Assembly (NCBI RefSeq): GCF_000296775.1
Contig: NZ_AJLE01000010.1
Location: 124,001 to 188,000, forward strand
Length of the DNA: 64,000 nt
Direction: 5' to 3'
Source: Sulfurovum sp. AR
GTDB taxonomy: Bacteria > Campylobacterota > Campylobacteria > Campylobacterales > Sulfurovaceae
The notes beneath the pieces were generated by a model. The model saw only the letters and a list, made by a program, of their open reading frames with translations. It searched no databases and had not been told where the DNA came from. A program made the position numbers and the translations under genes. Numbering within the stretch: the first letter of the stretch is position 1; each line of letters opens with the position of its first letter. This document shows positions 9,102 to 18,558 of the stretch, in pieces.

Positions 9102-9128
9102 GGCACTAAATGCCGATACCCTCGTCGG
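9102..9128. repeat. Small palindromes in the gap before the DapC-like gene end
   Basis: Two adjacent short inverted repeats in a 72-bp gap: GGCA-CTAAA-TGCC and CCGA-(8)-TCGG. Could form small hairpins in RNA; no T-run follows, so a terminator is not supported. Similar palindrome-rich gaps occur at 29.1 and 37.9 kb. Confidence 0.35.
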
Positions 9129-9150
9129 TAAAGCGTAAGTGGGGTGTCTT

Positions 9151-10275
9151 CTACTCTTCCAAGCAACGTGCTATACGTTGCAATGCTTCTCTTGTTTGCT
9201 TTTCTTCATAGACAAGGGCCAGTCTTACATACCCTTGACCTTCCCCTTCACGTCCTAAAAATGAACCTGGGAGAACTTTAAGATTATACTCTTGATAAAG
9301 TTTGGTCGTAAAGGCTATCTCATCTTCCACTTTGAGCCAAATATAAAATGTCGCTTCAGGTGCTTCAGTACCCAGAATCTCTTTGGCGACTTCAAAATTT
9401 TTTTTGTATTTTGCTCTGAATGTGTCTACATGCTCTTGATCGGCCCATGCAGCAGCAGCGGCATATTGAAGTGGGAGGGGAGAAGCACATCCCACATAAG
9501 TTCTGTACACCATGTATTCTTTAAGTATCTCTGCATCACCGGCAATGAAGCCTGAACGAAGTCCCGGTGCAGAGGAACGTTTGGAGATAGAGTTGATGAC
9601 TAGCACATTTTTAAAACTTTCGTTCCCCACTTCCATACTTGCATTGAGCAGTGAAGGAAGTGCTGCATCCAGATAGAGGTCCACATAACACTCATCATTC
9701 AGAAGCACGAAATCATGTTTAAGTGCGAGCTCCACCCAATGTTTTAAATCATCCATAGACATTACAGATGATGTAGGGTTGTTAGGTGAATTGAGTATCA
9801 CAAGATCTGCTTTTGCCAATGCTTCTTCATCCACTACGGGTTGAAAGTGATTGGCTTCATTCAAATTGAGGTAGATCACTTCAGCCCTGGATACTTTGGC
9901 AGCACCTTCATAGATCTGATAAAAAGGGTTAGGAAAGACCATAACCGGATTTTCTACATCATGCAGTAAAAACTGTGGAAAATTAAAAAGTACTTCTCTG
10001 GTTCCAAATGTCGGAATGATCTGATCATTTGTCAGGGAAAGATCAAAACGTTTTTTGTTATACGTCAACATCCCCTCTCTAAGTTCTGTTTCACCAGCCG
10101 TTTTTGGATACTTGTTGAGCAGTTCAGAGGCATCCTTCAGTGCATCCAGTATAAATGCCGGTGTCTCAAACTGGGGTTCCCCGATCGTCAGGCTAAGTGC
10201 AGAGTAATCAGGGTTTGGTGTGACATTTTCAAGTAATTGATTGAGTTTCTCAAAAGGGTAAGTTTCGAAGTTCAT
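9151..10275 (-). CDS. Class I/II PLP aminotransferase, probably succinyldiaminopimelate aminotransferase
   Basis: A 374-residue fold-type I aminotransferase. The PLP lysine is in INSISKRSSAPGLRSG and the classic NSPNNPTSS and LNDECYVDLY motifs are present. In Campylobacterota the homologue of this gene next to murC (HP0624 in Helicobacter, as I recall) is the usual candidate for DapC, which makes N-succinyl-LL-diaminopimelate for lysine and peptidoglycan. The nearby murC and dacB fit that role. Substrate specificity among these enzymes is hard to read from sequence, so I leave the symbol blank. Confidence 0.7.
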   Translation of the reverse strand: MNFETYPFEKLNQLLENVTPNPDYSALSLTIGEPQFETPAFILDALKDASELLNKYPKTAGETELREGMLTYNKKRFDLSLTNDQIIPTFGTREVLFNFPQFLLHDVENPVMVFPNPFYQIYEGAAKVSRAEVIYLNLNEANHFQPVVDEEALAKADLVILNSPNNPTSSVMSMDDLKHWVELALKHDFVLLNDECYVDLYLDAALPSLLNASMEVGNESFKNVLVINSISKRSSAPGLRSGFIAGDAEILKEYMVYRTYVGCASPLPLQYAAAAAWADQEHVDTFRAKYKKNFEVAKEILGTEAPEATFYIWLKVEDEIAFTTKLYQEYNLKVLPGSFLGREGEGQGYVRLALVYEEKQTREALQRIARCLEE

Positions 10276-10319
10276 TGTTGCCCTAAATTTTTAAAGGATT
10301 ATAACGTATTTGGGGTAAA

Positions 10320-12062
10320 CTATAACTTTACGATGAACGCCCCGCCATTGATAGCTCTACGTACTTTTTTCAACACTTCTCTTGCACTTTTTTCATCTCT
10401 ATAGCCACCTATGAGTACTTTATAATTCTCTGTATGGCGTACCTTGTAAGGTAATCCTAACGCGCTTATCTTTACTAAATACGCTTTGTGGGGCATGCTC
10501 GAAAAAGCGCCCACCTGAATATAATACTCAACAGCACTCTCTTTGGTTTTCCGCTTCATTACAGGTACTGTTTTTGTTTTGACGTTACTGAACAGTGTTT
10601 CGGATACAGGCTTCTTGGGCTGCACTTTTGTTTTGGAAGAAGCGGGTACGGTAGATGATCTACCAGGTTCCACTGTACTTTTTGCCAACCACTTCATGAT
10701 CTCATCTTGCAGTTTGGCACCGCGGTATTTAGCCTTGGAACTGTTAATGATGATGACAACGGTATAGTATTTTCCTGCTTTGTTCTTGACATACCCGCCT
10801 ATATTTTTCACGCGTCTCAGTGTCCCTGTCTTCATCCATGCACGTTTTTTTACGACGGTGTTTCTAAAGCGGCGTTTGATAGTACCATCCACGCCTGCTA
10901 TAGAGAGTGTCTCCATCCATCTTGAACCATAACGGTCATACGCATCATCATACATCACAGCCAATAGTTTTGCATTCATTTTTGAAGTACGTGAAAGGCC
11001 GCTTCCGTTATCGATCTTTAATTCACCATCACCTAATGCACCTCTTGAATCCAAAATATATTTGATGGCATCTCTTCCTTTTTCCATCGTGGCAGGAGCA
11101 CCATAGAGTTTCGCACCCAAAAGAAGCAGAAGATGTCTTGCATAAAGGTTATTACTCTCTTTTGCAGTTTCAGAGATGATCTCTTCCAGAGGATCTGAGT
11201 AATGGGTAAACAATGCTTTTGCTTCTTTAGGTACCTTACGTAATTTCATACCTCCACTTACAGCTATCCCCTCTTTTATCAATCTATCTTTCAATGCATA
11301 ATAGAATGACTTATACGGTTTGGTAATGACTTGACAAATATTCCGTGTGCCACATCGTTTGGAGATCTTTCCTTGAAGAAACACCGTAGGCACCACTTCG
11401 CTCTTATCAATTTTCACTCTCGGCCAGGAGTATTTTCCTCTACAGGGTTTGTTGACGTGTTCCAATTGGTCAACAACTTTATAACTTTCATCTACATGTT
11501 TTTTATGTACTTTCTTTTCTTTGGGGTTCACGCAGACGGTCACCACTCGTTCATTGAACATCATGGCATCCGGCATGGCATTATAGGCACTGTAAAGATT
11601 TTCATCAAAACCTGAACTGTCTTGGCTTCCCACCTTGAAATAGCTTCTGTCTATGACAATATCACCTCTGATCTGACGTATACCTGCGGCACGTAACTCA
11701 GAGACGATCTGCTCAAGGTCCTCGGCATTTAAGGTCGGGTCACCGAACCCTTGAACCCATAGATCACCGTGAAGCACACCATTTTTCAATCTTCCTATAG
11801 TGTAAAACTTCGTAGGCCAACGGTAATCAAATCCCAGTTTCAGGACCGAAGCATATGTGGTTAACACTTTGATCACAGATGCAGGGGTCCTGCTCTTCGA
11901 AGCATTGAGTGAAGCCACGACCCTTCCATGTTTACCGGCTTCTTTGATATAGATACTGATATCTTTTTTTGAGATGCCCGATTTGCGTATCTCTTCATTG
12001 ATGACCTGGGGTAATGCATAGAGCCATAGGGACAGTATCAGATAGATAAATAAACTTCTCAC
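10320..12062 (-). CDS. dacB: PBP4-type D-alanyl-D-alanine carboxypeptidase fused to SPOR domain
   Basis: A 580-residue S13-family peptidase that trims or cuts peptidoglycan cross-links in the periplasm. Signal peptide at 1-17. Active-site motifs: Ser-x-x-Lys in TPASVIKVLT, Ser-x-Asn in KESNNLYARH, and Lys-Thr-Gly in MKTGTLRR. After a low-complexity basic/proline linker (about 455-505) the last 70 residues form a SPOR domain (YYIQVGAFSSMPHKA to GGAFIVKL), which binds denuded glycan strands at division sites. The start is GTG, sharing one base with the ovoB stop (TAGTG). The fusion suggests a septum-targeted carboxypeptidase. Confidence 0.9.
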   Translation of the reverse strand: MRSLFIYLILSLWLYALPQVINEEIRKSGISKKDISIYIKEAGKHGRVVASLNASKSRTPASVIKVLTTYASVLKLGFDYRWPTKFYTIGRLKNGVLHGDLWVQGFGDPTLNAEDLEQIVSELRAAGIRQIRGDIVIDRSYFKVGSQDSSGFDENLYSAYNAMPDAMMFNERVVTVCVNPKEKKVHKKHVDESYKVVDQLEHVNKPCRGKYSWPRVKIDKSEVVPTVFLQGKISKRCGTRNICQVITKPYKSFYYALKDRLIKEGIAVSGGMKLRKVPKEAKALFTHYSDPLEEIISETAKESNNLYARHLLLLLGAKLYGAPATMEKGRDAIKYILDSRGALGDGELKIDNGSGLSRTSKMNAKLLAVMYDDAYDRYGSRWMETLSIAGVDGTIKRRFRNTVVKKRAWMKTGTLRRVKNIGGYVKNKAGKYYTVVIIINSSKAKYRGAKLQDEIMKWLAKSTVEPGRSSTVPASSKTKVQPKKPVSETLFSNVKTKTVPVMKRKTKESAVEYYIQVGAFSSMPHKAYLVKISALGLPYKVRHTENYKVLIGGYRDEKSAREVLKKVRRAINGGAFIVKL

Positions 12063-13213
12063 TACCCTGCCTCATATGCATCACGAAGTCGCTGCATCGC
12101 TTCTTGAAGTACTTCTTTGGATGTACCCACATTTAACCGCATGAAACCTTCCCCTGCCTCACCAAAACTTTTACCGTCATTAAGCCCAAGTTTGGCTTTA
12201 TGTAAAAAGAAATCAACCACTTTTTCATGGGTCAGGCCCATACCTCTACAGTCAAGCCACATGAGAAAAGTTGCTTCTGTAGGGACTGCCTTTATAGGGA
12301 GTTGATGCTCTGTGAGAAATTGATTCACATAGTTAATATTTGAGCGTAAGTGCTCTTTCAACTCTTCTAACCATGGAGCACCTTCTTTGTAGGCACTCAT
12401 CAATGCTTCAATACCAAAAGGGTTCCCGTTGGTAATACCCGACCTGTCCTGTTCTACTCTGTAAGCTTGGCGCAATCTGGTATCGGGAATGATCGCATAA
12501 GAGGTATTCAGCCCTGCGATATTGAATGTTTTGGAAGGTGCATTTAAAACAACACAATGATGCATGATCTTCTCAAAACTGCCAATGCTGTGGTGTGTTT
12601 TTTCATAGACAATATCCGCATGTATCTCATCAGAGATGATCAGTACATCATTTACTATACAGATCTCAATGAGCTTCTCCAATTCCTCTTCAGACCATAC
12701 CCGTCCGGTTGGGTTATGAGGAGAGCAGAGTAAAAAGAGTTTGGCTTCCTTGGCTTTACGCTCAAAATCCTCAAAATCTATCTGATATCTGCCGTTTTCA
12801 TAGACCAGTCTATTGTCAAGTACCCTTCTCTTTTGATGCTTGACAGAACTTACAAACGGAGGGTATATAGGTGTTTGTATTAGTATTCCATCTCCCTTTT
12901 GACTGTATACAGTGATGATAAAGTTCAAAGAAGGTACTACCCCGTAACAAGGAATGATCCACTCTCTTTCTATCTCCCAGGAAAAACGATCTCGCATCCA
13001 ATTCTGTATTGATGCGTAATAGGCATCCGGATAGATCGTATACCCGTACATAGGGTGTGAAGCCCTTCTGAGCATTGCCTCTTGTACACATGCCGGTGAA
13101 GCCAGGTCCATATCTGCGACCCAAAGAGGAAGCAGATCCTCTCTACCAAACTTTTTCTTTGCTTCATCCCACTTCATACTATGTGTACCTTGACGGCTGA
13201 TCGCTTCAAACAT
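12062..13213 (-). CDS. ovoB: PLP-dependent sulfoxide lyase, OvoB-type (MalY/PatB family)
   Basis: A 383-residue MalY/PatB-like C-S lyase. Motifs: LPLWVADMD near the N-terminus, SPHNPTGRVW, ISDEIHADI and the PLP lysine in NAPSKTFNIAGL. Alone such a gene would be called cystathionine beta-lyase or PatB. Here its ATG overlaps the last 8 bases of ovoA, with AGGAGAGG just upstream. OvoB is the PLP lyase that cleaves 5-(cysteinyl-sulfoxide)histidine to 5-thiohistidine, directly after OvoA in ovothiol synthesis. The call rests on family plus tight coupling; a second role in methionine synthesis cannot be excluded. Confidence 0.75.
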   Translation of the reverse strand: MFEAISRQGTHSMKWDEAKKKFGREDLLPLWVADMDLASPACVQEAMLRRASHPMYGYTIYPDAYYASIQNWMRDRFSWEIEREWIIPCYGVVPSLNFIITVYSQKGDGILIQTPIYPPFVSSVKHQKRRVLDNRLVYENGRYQIDFEDFERKAKEAKLFLLCSPHNPTGRVWSEEELEKLIEICIVNDVLIISDEIHADIVYEKTHHSIGSFEKIMHHCVVLNAPSKTFNIAGLNTSYAIIPDTRLRQAYRVEQDRSGITNGNPFGIEALMSAYKEGAPWLEELKEHLRSNINYVNQFLTEHQLPIKAVPTEATFLMWLDCRGMGLTHEKVVDFFLHKAKLGLNDGKSFGEAGEGFMRLNVGTSKEVLQEAMQRLRDAYEAG

Positions 13214-15317
13214 CTTTACCTCTCCTTTCCCATATGCTCATCTGTGCTATCGTATGCTGGTGCTTCCGTGCAGTCTCTTGTATCACAAACGGGATATCTT
13301 TCGTACCGATAAGTCTGAACGCTTTCCCCAGTATCTCTTTAAGCCCATCGAGTGTCGTGATAGTTTCACCATCTCTTTTGTATCCGCCTATCCATTTCTC
13401 TTTGGGGGTAGACGCTTCCTGCCAGGTATACGGAGAGGTCAAAATGAGTAGTCCCCCCTCATTGATACGTGATCCCATAGCATCTAAAAACTTTTTAGGA
13501 TCATAGAGCCTGTCTAACAGGTTACCACCAAAGATCAGGTCAAAATCCTTGTAAACAGGTTTTAAATTACAGGCATCTGCCTGCCAAAATGAGACCTTGT
13601 TTCGTACATCATCCAAGTCAAGATCTGAAAGTTTTATCTCATGAAGATTTTCCAGTTCCCCCTCGGTCGGCATAGTGTAACGTAATACACCATCATCTTT
13701 GAGCTTCTGTGCTTCCTGTATGAAACGTGCAGAAAAATCCACACCTATGACTTCATCAAAACCGCGTGCCATTTCAAAGGTACTTCGCCCTATGGCACAT
13801 CCAATGTCCAAAGCTCTGCGTCTAGGTTTATCTTTCATGGTCTCTAAAACGATCCCTGCACACGCTGCCGGATAATTTTCCACACCCAATGCATTTTCAC
13901 CCCAGCCAAAATGACAGTACTGAGAAATCAGGCTGTCTGTATTATAGATATTGGTTGTGATCGTCTCTTCATAGGTACTCTGAATATACCTAAATCCCGC
14001 ATGTTGATAAAAATGTCTTCTAAATCCATAACGGCTTTTCTGTGTAGCAAGGTTCCCGCAACTTATCCATGAACCACCCTTGATAATGGTATGTTTACCA
14101 TCAAAGGTAGGGACTGAAAAATCATCATAGATCGGATGGACCTTAAAGCCTTCAAAAGGGTATATCGGTGTTCGTGACCACTGCCATACATTCCCTATCA
14201 CATCATAAAATTCACCGTGTTTATAAGTATCCACGGGAACACACGAAGCAAAAGCTTCAAGATTGATATTGGCGATAGTCTTGTCTCTGTCGGTCCATTC
14301 AAAGTAGGAAAGTACTTTGCTTTCATCACGCAATCGGATATATTCATCCTCGGTAGGCAGAGTGATGTTGACACCCTCTTTTTGGCTCTTCCACTTACAA
14401 AAGGCAGAGGCCTCCAGATGATTGACCTCTACTGGCCAATTTAAAGGAAGGTCTATCTCTTTGCTTAGAGTACGAAGTCTGTACCCATCTTTATCTTTAC
14501 GCCAAAACATGGGATGTTCTGCCTTTGTATAGGCTTTCCATGCTTTACCCTCTTCACACCAAAACCTATCATTGCTATATCCAGAATCTTTTACAAACTC
14601 CATATATTCAGCATTTGACGTAAGATATTTGGCTGCTTTGAATGCTGGTATATGTGCCTGATGATCTCCATATTCATTGTCCCAGCCAAAAAACTGTGCA
14701 TTGTTGTTTTTCCCCAGATTCACTCTACCTTGGTTTACATCCAGCAGTATATTTTGAGGTGCAGCAGCGACCATTTCACACTCTCTCCATTCTCTGTTTT
14801 CTTCTATGGATTCAAATGGAAGTTGGCGTATCAATACCGAAGAAGTTTCAAGATGGATATTTTCATGTTCAATTCCCATCAAAATCACCCACCAGGGTGA
14901 ATCTTGCATGATAGGAAGTTCTAAAGGAAGTACATCGATAAGCGAAGAGACTTTCGCATAGACTTTGTCACGGTAAGCTTGGGTTTCTTTTAACGTAGGC
15001 CAGTCATAATGTTTTTCATTCAAATCATCCCAGCTCATTTCATCTACACCCACGGCAAAAAGTGATTCAAGTCTGGGATCTACACGTTCATTAATGATCT
15101 TGGCAAGTATGAATTTGTTAATGAAAAATGTAGCTGTATGGCCATAGTAAAATATGATGGGATGACGAAGAGGATCCGCTTTTTTAAAATAAGCACTTTC
15201 ATCTGCAACGAGATGAAAAAGAGATTCATATCGCTTATAACAATATTGAAAATAATCTTTGATCTCTTTTCGTTTCTCTTCGGGGTCTGTTCCATGAAGT
15301 GTAGGCATCTTTATCAC
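13206..15317 (-). CDS. ovoA: OvoA: 5-histidylcysteine sulfoxide synthase / 4-mercaptohistidine N1-methyltransferase
   Basis: A 703-residue bifunctional enzyme of ovothiol A synthesis. The N-terminal DinB-like domain (about 1-180) carries the iron ligands: GIEHENIHLE fits the His-x3-His-x-Glu motif, with an earlier histidine in YYGHTATFF. A sulfatase-modifying-factor (FGE) domain follows (about 190-440; FEWTDRDK, GNVWQWSRTP, KGGSWISCG). The C-terminal SAM methyltransferase (about 470-700) has ALDIGCAIGRSTFEM and VIGVDFSARFI. This third domain separates OvoA from the shorter ergothioneine enzyme EgtB. The start is GTG because AAGGA lies seven bases before it; an ATG three codons later is too far. 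Confidence 0.93.
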   Translation of the reverse strand: MIKMPTLHGTDPEEKRKEIKDYFQYCYKRYESLFHLVADESAYFKKADPLRHPIIFYYGHTATFFINKFILAKIINERVDPRLESLFAVGVDEMSWDDLNEKHYDWPTLKETQAYRDKVYAKVSSLIDVLPLELPIMQDSPWWVILMGIEHENIHLETSSVLIRQLPFESIEENREWRECEMVAAAPQNILLDVNQGRVNLGKNNNAQFFGWDNEYGDHQAHIPAFKAAKYLTSNAEYMEFVKDSGYSNDRFWCEEGKAWKAYTKAEHPMFWRKDKDGYRLRTLSKEIDLPLNWPVEVNHLEASAFCKWKSQKEGVNITLPTEDEYIRLRDESKVLSYFEWTDRDKTIANINLEAFASCVPVDTYKHGEFYDVIGNVWQWSRTPIYPFEGFKVHPIYDDFSVPTFDGKHTIIKGGSWISCGNLATQKSRYGFRRHFYQHAGFRYIQSTYEETITTNIYNTDSLISQYCHFGWGENALGVENYPAACAGIVLETMKDKPRRRALDIGCAIGRSTFEMARGFDEVIGVDFSARFIQEAQKLKDDGVLRYTMPTEGELENLHEIKLSDLDLDDVRNKVSFWQADACNLKPVYKDFDLIFGGNLLDRLYDPKKFLDAMGSRINEGGLLILTSPYTWQEASTPKEKWIGGYKRDGETITTLDGLKEILGKAFRLIGTKDIPFVIQETARKHQHTIAQMSIWERRGKDV

Positions 15318-15363
15318 GTCTCATTCCTTGGAATTACTGTACATGTAAGATACCGAACAACGC

Positions 15364-15702
15364 TTAAAAATCTGCCTTCTCTTTTGCACTCTCGATCATA
15401 GAGATAAAAATCGTATAAAGGTTCGCGATCACAGCACCGATCACTAATCCTGTTGCCAATGCATCGTTCCCATAAAACTGCAGAGCAAAAAATGCAGGGA
15501 GAAGATGTAGGTCAGCAACCAATGAACCTGCCAAAAGCTCAGCTGAAAGTAGATTTCTTACCCCTATCTTCAACAGTGTTGAGATCACATTCACAGACCC
15601 TGCTATAAACAGTGCTACGATAGAGTGATCATACAAAAATGCTGCTGATGTCGTAAGTGACATCAACGTAAAAAACATATAAAAAACTTTACCCCAATTC
15701 AT
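15364..15702 (-). CDS. Small integral membrane protein, unknown function
   Basis: A 112-residue protein with about three to four hydrophobic segments (VFYMFFTLMSLTTSAAFLY, IVALFIAGSVNVISTLL, LLPAFFALQFYG, GLVIGAVIANLYTIFIS). Conserved single-copy proteins of this kind occur in Campylobacterota but I cannot assign a role. It lies 20 bp downstream of secF on the same strand, so it may be cotranscribed with secDF, though it resembles no known Sec subunit. Confidence 0.7.
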   Translation of the reverse strand: MNWGKVFYMFFTLMSLTTSAAFLYDHSIVALFIAGSVNVISTLLKIGVRNLLSAELLAGSLVADLHLLPAFFALQFYGNDALATGLVIGAVIANLYTIFISMIESAKEKADF

Positions 15703-15722
15703 CCAAACTCCTTAAACTTTAA

Positions 15723-16694
15723 CTATAGTGTACCATTTTCATACATAGCACGCATTTTTTCTTTCTCTTTTTCTCTTTTGAGTTTTTCTGCTTCCTTTTC
15801 TCTGAAGCCCCCTACGGAGAAACCAAGCCACATCAAGATTGGTGATGCAACAAAAATAGAAGAGTATGTACCCACTATCACACCTACAAGCAGCGTGAAA
15901 CTGAACCCGTTAATGATCTCTCCACCAAACAGATAGAGTGTAAGAACCACAAAGAATGTGGTGAGTGATGTCAACGTTGTACGGGAAAGTGTACGGGTGA
16001 CAGACTCATCAATGATAGCCCCAAGGTCCGGATCTTTGATCGTTCTGATACCCTCACGAATACGGTCAAAGACAATGATCGTATCGTTCAATGAATATCC
16101 GAGTATGGTCAATAGTGCCGCAAGAATGTCAAGGTTTACCTCAACATTGAACAGTACGATCATACCCATAGCAATGGTCACATCATGCATGAGTGCCATT
16201 ACAGAGGCAACGGCAAAACGCCACTCAAATCTAAAGGATACATAAATAAGGATACCGATGATCGCAAGCACCATCGCCATCAATCCCTTTTCACGTAGCT
16301 CTGATCCAACCTTTGCCCCTACCATATCCACACGTCTTACTTCAAAGTTACCCGTATCTTGAAGCAGTGCTCTGATCTGATCACCGACATCCACACCCAA
16401 GGCTTTTGAACTTGTCTTCGTACGTATGACCACTTCATCTTCACCACCGAAGAAAGTCACGGTTGCACCTTCATAGGATCTATCAGAGTCTATTGCTTCT
16501 CTCACCTTCTCTATCGGTGCTTTACCGTTGTATTGTACCTGTATAAGTGTACCACCTGCAAAGTCTATACCGTAGTTAAATCCCTTCCCAATGATCAACC
16601 CCAGAGACAGTATCAACAGAGTGACCGAAAGTAATCCAAAACGTTTACTCTTGCTCATCAATGAGAGAGGTTTTTTATATTTAAAGATTTCCAT
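15723..16694 (-). CDS. secF: Protein translocase subunit SecF
   Basis: Inner-membrane proton-driven partner of SecD that pulls exported proteins into the periplasm. About 323 residues, six transmembrane segments, a periplasmic P1 loop after the first, and the conserved FAGGTLIQV and ILGYSLNDTIIVFDRIRE motifs (the Asn-Asp in the latter belongs to the proton pathway). The ATG at 16694 shares a base with the secD stop (TAATG); an upstream extension in frame adds residues unlike SecF. Confidence 0.96.
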   Translation of the reverse strand: MEIFKYKKPLSLMSKSKRFGLLSVTLLILSLGLIIGKGFNYGIDFAGGTLIQVQYNGKAPIEKVREAIDSDRSYEGATVTFFGGEDEVVIRTKTSSKALGVDVGDQIRALLQDTGNFEVRRVDMVGAKVGSELREKGLMAMVLAIIGILIYVSFRFEWRFAVASVMALMHDVTIAMGMIVLFNVEVNLDILAALLTILGYSLNDTIIVFDRIREGIRTIKDPDLGAIIDESVTRTLSRTTLTSLTTFFVVLTLYLFGGEIINGFSFTLLVGVIVGTYSSIFVASPILMWLGFSVGGFREKEAEKLKREKEKEKMRAMYENGTL

Positions 16695-18274
16695 TATTTT
16701 ACTCCCTCTGTTCTGATACCAAACCATAATCTCAGTTTGTTCTTATCGATCTTCGGTAGAAGCCACTGGTAGATACCATGTGTTCCTACAATCGCAGTCA
16801 ACATGGATGCCATAATACCGATACTCATCGTCAGTGCAAATCCTTTGATCGCACCTGTACCATAGGCATAGAGTACTGTAGCGGCGATCAGTGTGGTCAC
16901 GTTGGCATCCCAGATCGCAGTAAAGGCATTGCTGTACCCATTCTCTATCGATTTAGCTACAGATTTACCTTCATAAAGCAGCTCCCTGATACGTTCAGAG
17001 ATGATGACGTTCGCGTCCACGGCCATACCAACCGTAAGAACGATACCTGCCATACCAGGCAGTGTCAGTGTGGCACCAAAGAGTGACATGATCGCAAGTA
17101 TCAAAAAGAGATTCCCTATCAGTGCGACATTTGCGATAATTCCTGCCATACCATAGTAAACCACCATAAAAATGACGACCAAGATGAATCCTAGAACCAA
17201 AGCGATAGAACTCGCCTTGATGCTATCCGCACCCAGGCTTGGGCCCACCGAACGTTTTTCCATCACATAGACAGGTGCAAGCAATGCACCCGATCGAAGT
17301 GCAATGGCAAGGTCATGGGCTTCAGAAATTTCAAATCTTCCTGATATCTGTACACGTCCCCCACCGATACGTTCATTGATGACTGGCGCCGAGTAGACCT
17401 TGTTATCCAAAACAACCGCCATACGTTTCCCAACACTCACACCTGTAAAGTCACCAAAGATCTTGGCACCCTGTCCGTTCAGTGTAAAGTTGATGACCGG
17501 TTGATTGCTTTCATCAAAACCTACTTTTGCATCTGTCAGCATAGAACCGTCCAATACCGGAATCGCACGAAGCAAATATTTTTCACCGGTATTAACATCG
17601 GGTAGTATGACATCACCATAACTTTTTGCTTCAGCCAGACTCATCGTGTTGACTCTTATGTTTCTGTCTTCATCTACAGCCATAAGCTGCAGATGTGCTG
17701 CACGGGCGATAAGTTCACGGATACGCTGTTCATCCTCCTGTGTTTTGATACCAGGTACTTCTACAAGGATCTTATCTTCACCCTGTTTTGCAACCGTAGG
17801 TTCTGCAAGTCCGAACTCATTGAGTCTGTTTCTGATCGTATCTACTGCCTGTTGAATGGCATTTTGTTTGGTACGCTCCACTTCAGCTTCGGTCATAGTG
17901 ACTGAAAATTTCATTCCATTGTTGATCACTACCGTGCCTTCAAGCTCTTTTTTAAGCAGTGCCTGGGCTTTGGTTACCTCATCTGTATCAAGCAATTCAA
18001 ATGTGATTTTTTCACCATCGATCATACGAAGGTCATCGAAAATGATCTCTTCGTCATCAAAAATATACTTGATCGATGCTGCCATAGACTTAATACGTGA
18101 TTCAATGGCAATTTCACTTTTAATACCAAGAAGCATATGCAAACCACCTTGAAGGTCAAGCCCCAAAGTGATCTTCTTCCCGCTTTCACTTTGCGTCAAA
18201 GAGGGAATAGAAAACACAACACCGAAGATCAGTGCAAAAGCAAAAAGGATTACCCTAAAATTAAGCGTCTTCAC
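16694..18274 (-). CDS. secD: Protein translocase subunit SecD
   Basis: About 526 residues: N-terminal helix, large periplasmic domain (TLGLDLQGGLHMLLG, RNRLNEFGLAEPTV, VPGIKTQEDEQRIREL) and five C-terminal helices with GMAVDANVIISERI, where the Asp takes part in proton flow. I favour the GTG at 18274 (MKTLNFRV), nine bases after AAAGG; a TTG at 18283 directly abuts the ribosome site and is less likely. Either start lies inside the end of yajC, so the genes are coupled. Confidence 0.95.
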   Translation of the reverse strand: MKTLNFRVILFAFALIFGVVFSIPSLTQSESGKKITLGLDLQGGLHMLLGIKSEIAIESRIKSMAASIKYIFDDEEIIFDDLRMIDGEKITFELLDTDEVTKAQALLKKELEGTVVINNGMKFSVTMTEAEVERTKQNAIQQAVDTIRNRLNEFGLAEPTVAKQGEDKILVEVPGIKTQEDEQRIRELIARAAHLQLMAVDEDRNIRVNTMSLAEAKSYGDVILPDVNTGEKYLLRAIPVLDGSMLTDAKVGFDESNQPVINFTLNGQGAKIFGDFTGVSVGKRMAVVLDNKVYSAPVINERIGGGRVQISGRFEISEAHDLAIALRSGALLAPVYVMEKRSVGPSLGADSIKASSIALVLGFILVVIFMVVYYGMAGIIANVALIGNLFLILAIMSLFGATLTLPGMAGIVLTVGMAVDANVIISERIRELLYEGKSVAKSIENGYSNAFTAIWDANVTTLIAATVLYAYGTGAIKGFALTMSIGIMASMLTAIVGTHGIYQWLLPKIDKNKLRLWFGIRTEGVK

Positions 18275-18548
18275 CAGCCTCAACCTTTTGAGCTACAAAT
18301 GCTCTATCAAGTTTGACGATCGTGTCATCATTTAATTTGATTTTGATAAAATCTTCTTCAGTTTTAACGATCACAGCTATAAGGCCGCCTGTCGTAATGA
18401 TGTTGTCACCTTTAGTAAGACCGTCAAGCATTGCTTTATGTGCTTTTTGATGTTTTTGCTGCGGTCTGATAATTAAAAAATAAAAAATTGCGAATAAAAT
18501 GATGAGGGGTAAAAATGAACCGATCATACTGCCTTGTTCTGCTCCCAT
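18261..18548 (-). CDS. yajC: Preprotein translocase auxiliary subunit YajC
   Basis: A 95-residue single-pass inner-membrane protein of the SecDF-YajC complex. After the helix LPLIILFAIFYFLIIRPQQK comes the typical basic turn and the cytoplasmic domain GDNIITTGGLIAVIVK. The ATG at 18548 has AAAAGGA three bases further up than usual spacing allows for later starts. It is head to head with lnt, with only ten bases between the two start codons. Confidence 0.95.
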   Translation of the reverse strand: MGAEQGSMIGSFLPLIILFAIFYFLIIRPQQKHQKAHKAMLDGLTKGDNIITTGGLIAVIVKTEEDFIKIKLNDDTIVKLDRAFVAQKVEAGEDA

Positions 18549-18558
18549 AGGAATCCTT
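18549..18558. promoter_or_regulatory. Shared ribosome-binding region of divergent yajC and lnt
   Basis: GGAATCCTTT between the starts, with flanking bases, reads AGGAATCCTTTT on plus and AAAAGGATTCCT on minus. Each strand therefore offers a Shine-Dalgarno (AGGA for lnt, AAGGA for yajC) in the same DNA. Promoters for each gene must lie inside the coding region of the other. Confidence 0.6.

Noticed and set aside
9079..9150. tRNA-like sequence (short stems plus GC-rich core)
   Set aside because: Length is about right but there is no acceptor stem, no anticodon arm and no GTTCNANNC T-loop.
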